From Proteiniphilum sp. (GTDB taxonomy: Bacteria > Bacteroidota > Bacteroidia > Bacteroidales > Dysgonomonadaceae): a stretch of DNA of 16,346 nucleotides. The notes beneath the pieces were generated by a model. The model was not told the DNA's origin. It made no database searches and was given only the letters and a program-made list of their open reading frames with translations. Positions 15,577 through 16,346 of the stretch are shown in pieces. How positions within the stretch are numbered: position 1 is the first letter of the stretch; every line of letters begins with the position of its first letter. The stretch covers positions 1 through 16,346 of the forward strand of contig JAENWZ010000021.1 of the NCBI GenBank assembly GCA_016649795.1. The letters run 5' to 3'. A program made the position numbers and the translations under genes.

Positions 15577-16346
15577 ATGAAACAATACCACGATTTACTT
15601 CATCGGGTACTCGATGAGGGCGTAAGAAAAGAGGATCGTACCGGAACGGGAACGATTAGCGTTTTCGGTCACCAGAACCGATTCAGAATGAGTGATGGGT
15701 TCCCTGTGCTCACCACAAAAAAACTCCACCTGAAATCAATCATCCACGAGCTGCTCTGGTTTCTGAACGGAGACACCAATATCAAATATCTGAATGACAA
15801 TAACGTTCGTATCTGGAATGAGTGGGCAGACGACGATGGTGATCTGGGGCATATCTACGGCTATCAGTGGCGTTCATGGCCTGATTATAACGGAGGGCAC
15901 ATCGATCAGATAACAGAGGTAGTGAACACCCTCAGGAATAGCCCCGATTCACGCCGTATCATTGTCAGCTCATGGAATGTGGCCGATATACCTAATATGA
16001 ACCTCCCACCCTGCCATGCCTTCTTTCAGTTTTATGTTGCCGATGGTAAGCTCAGTCTGCAGCTCTATCAACGCAGTGCAGATATTTTTCTGGGTGTGCC
16101 GTTTAATATAGCCTCCTATGCATTGCTGCTGAAAATGATGGCCCAGGTAACAGGGCTGCAGGAAGGTGATTTCATTCATACCTTTGGCGATGCACATATC
16201 TACCTCAATCACCTGGATCAGGTAATGCTGCAGCTCTCACGCGAGCCGCGACCATTGCCACAGATGAAGATAAACACCGATGTGAAGGATATCTTCGGTT
16301 TCCGTTTCGATGATTTTGAACTGACAGGGTATGACCCCCATCCACA
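15577..16346 (+). CDS. thyA: Thymidylate synthase ThyA (3' end outside window)
   Basis: ThyA methylates dUMP to dTMP using 5,10-methylene-tetrahydrofolate, which becomes dihydrofolate. I translated 256 codons from ATG 15577 with no stop before the window edge. Conserved parts are the RTGTGTISVFG phosphate-binding Arg region (21-31), the catalytic C146 in NLPPCHAFFQFYV, the dUMP-binding YQRSADIFLGVPFNIASYA (164-182), and HTFGDAHIYLNH (201-212). It aligns with the 264-residue E. coli type, with the active-site Cys at the same number, so only about eight residues are missing after GYDPHP. A dihydrofolate reductase gene often follows thyA, but that lies beyond the window. Confidence 0.96.
   Translation, partial: MKQYHDLLHRVLDEGVRKEDRTGTGTISVFGHQNRFRMSDGFPVLTTKKLHLKSIIHELLWFLNGDTNIKYLNDNNVRIWNEWADDDGDLGHIYGYQWRSWPDYNGGHIDQITEVVNTLRNSPDSRRIIVSSWNVADIPNMNLPPCHAFFQFYVADGKLSLQLYQRSADIFLGVPFNIASYALLLKMMAQVTGLQEGDFIHTFGDAHIYLNHLDQVMLQLSREPRPLPQMKINTDVKDIFGFRFDDFELTGYDPHP

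Overview
The window looks like a chromosomal segment of an anaerobic Bacteroidales bacterium (phylum Bacteroidota), perhaps Dysgonomonadaceae or a relative. Three things point there. Several upstream regions carry the Bacteroidota -7 motif TAnnTTTG, in some cases with a -33 TTTG or TTG about 18-20 bp upstream. Strong Shine-Dalgarno sequences are nearly absent. The proteins (short RpoN, HECLGH-type dipeptidyl peptidase III, class I PurE, pRiA4b ORF-3-like protein next to miaA) resemble their Bacteroidales counterparts. The genus is inference. There is no transposase, phage gene, CRISPR array, rRNA or tRNA.

Layout. (1) 1-3881, plus strand: a small acidic pRiA4b ORF-3-like protein, miaA (tRNA modification), rpoN (sigma-54) and a PAP2-like membrane protein. 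(2) 3882-4917, plus strand: gcvH (glycine cleavage H protein) behind a good promoter, then purE (purine synthesis), with an intrinsic-terminator-like hairpin between them that ends only 12 bases before the purE start codon. (3) 4960-11346, minus strand: a tight heavy-metal RND efflux operon. In transcription order it is a small His-rich exported protein, a CzcB/CusB-like lipoprotein adaptor, a CzcA/CusA-like pump, and a CzcC/TolC-like outer-membrane channel. The promoter lies at about 11374-11404. (4) 11468-14817, plus strand: a lipoprotein dipeptidyl peptidase III (M49) overlapping by one base with folC (folylpolyglutamate/dihydrofolate synthase). (5) 14818-15285, minus strand: a small lipoprotein of unknown function, stop to stop with folC. 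(6) 15286-15576: an intergenic region with a clear minus-strand terminator hairpin and the thyA promoter. (7) 15577 to the end, plus strand: thyA, cut by the window edge a few codons before its expected stop.

Functional picture. Most of the window is housekeeping: tRNA modification, alternative sigma factor, one-carbon and nucleotide metabolism. FolC, ThyA and GcvH all touch tetrahydrofolate one-carbon chemistry, and PurE is in purine synthesis. The accessory part is the tripartite efflux operon, in which both the leading small protein and the adaptor carry histidine clusters suited to metal binding. I do not see a clearly new biological system. The best leads are the His-rich leading protein of the efflux operon, the gcvH-purE hairpin, a possible small RNA upstream of thyA, and a PAP2-like protein with altered catalytic positions.
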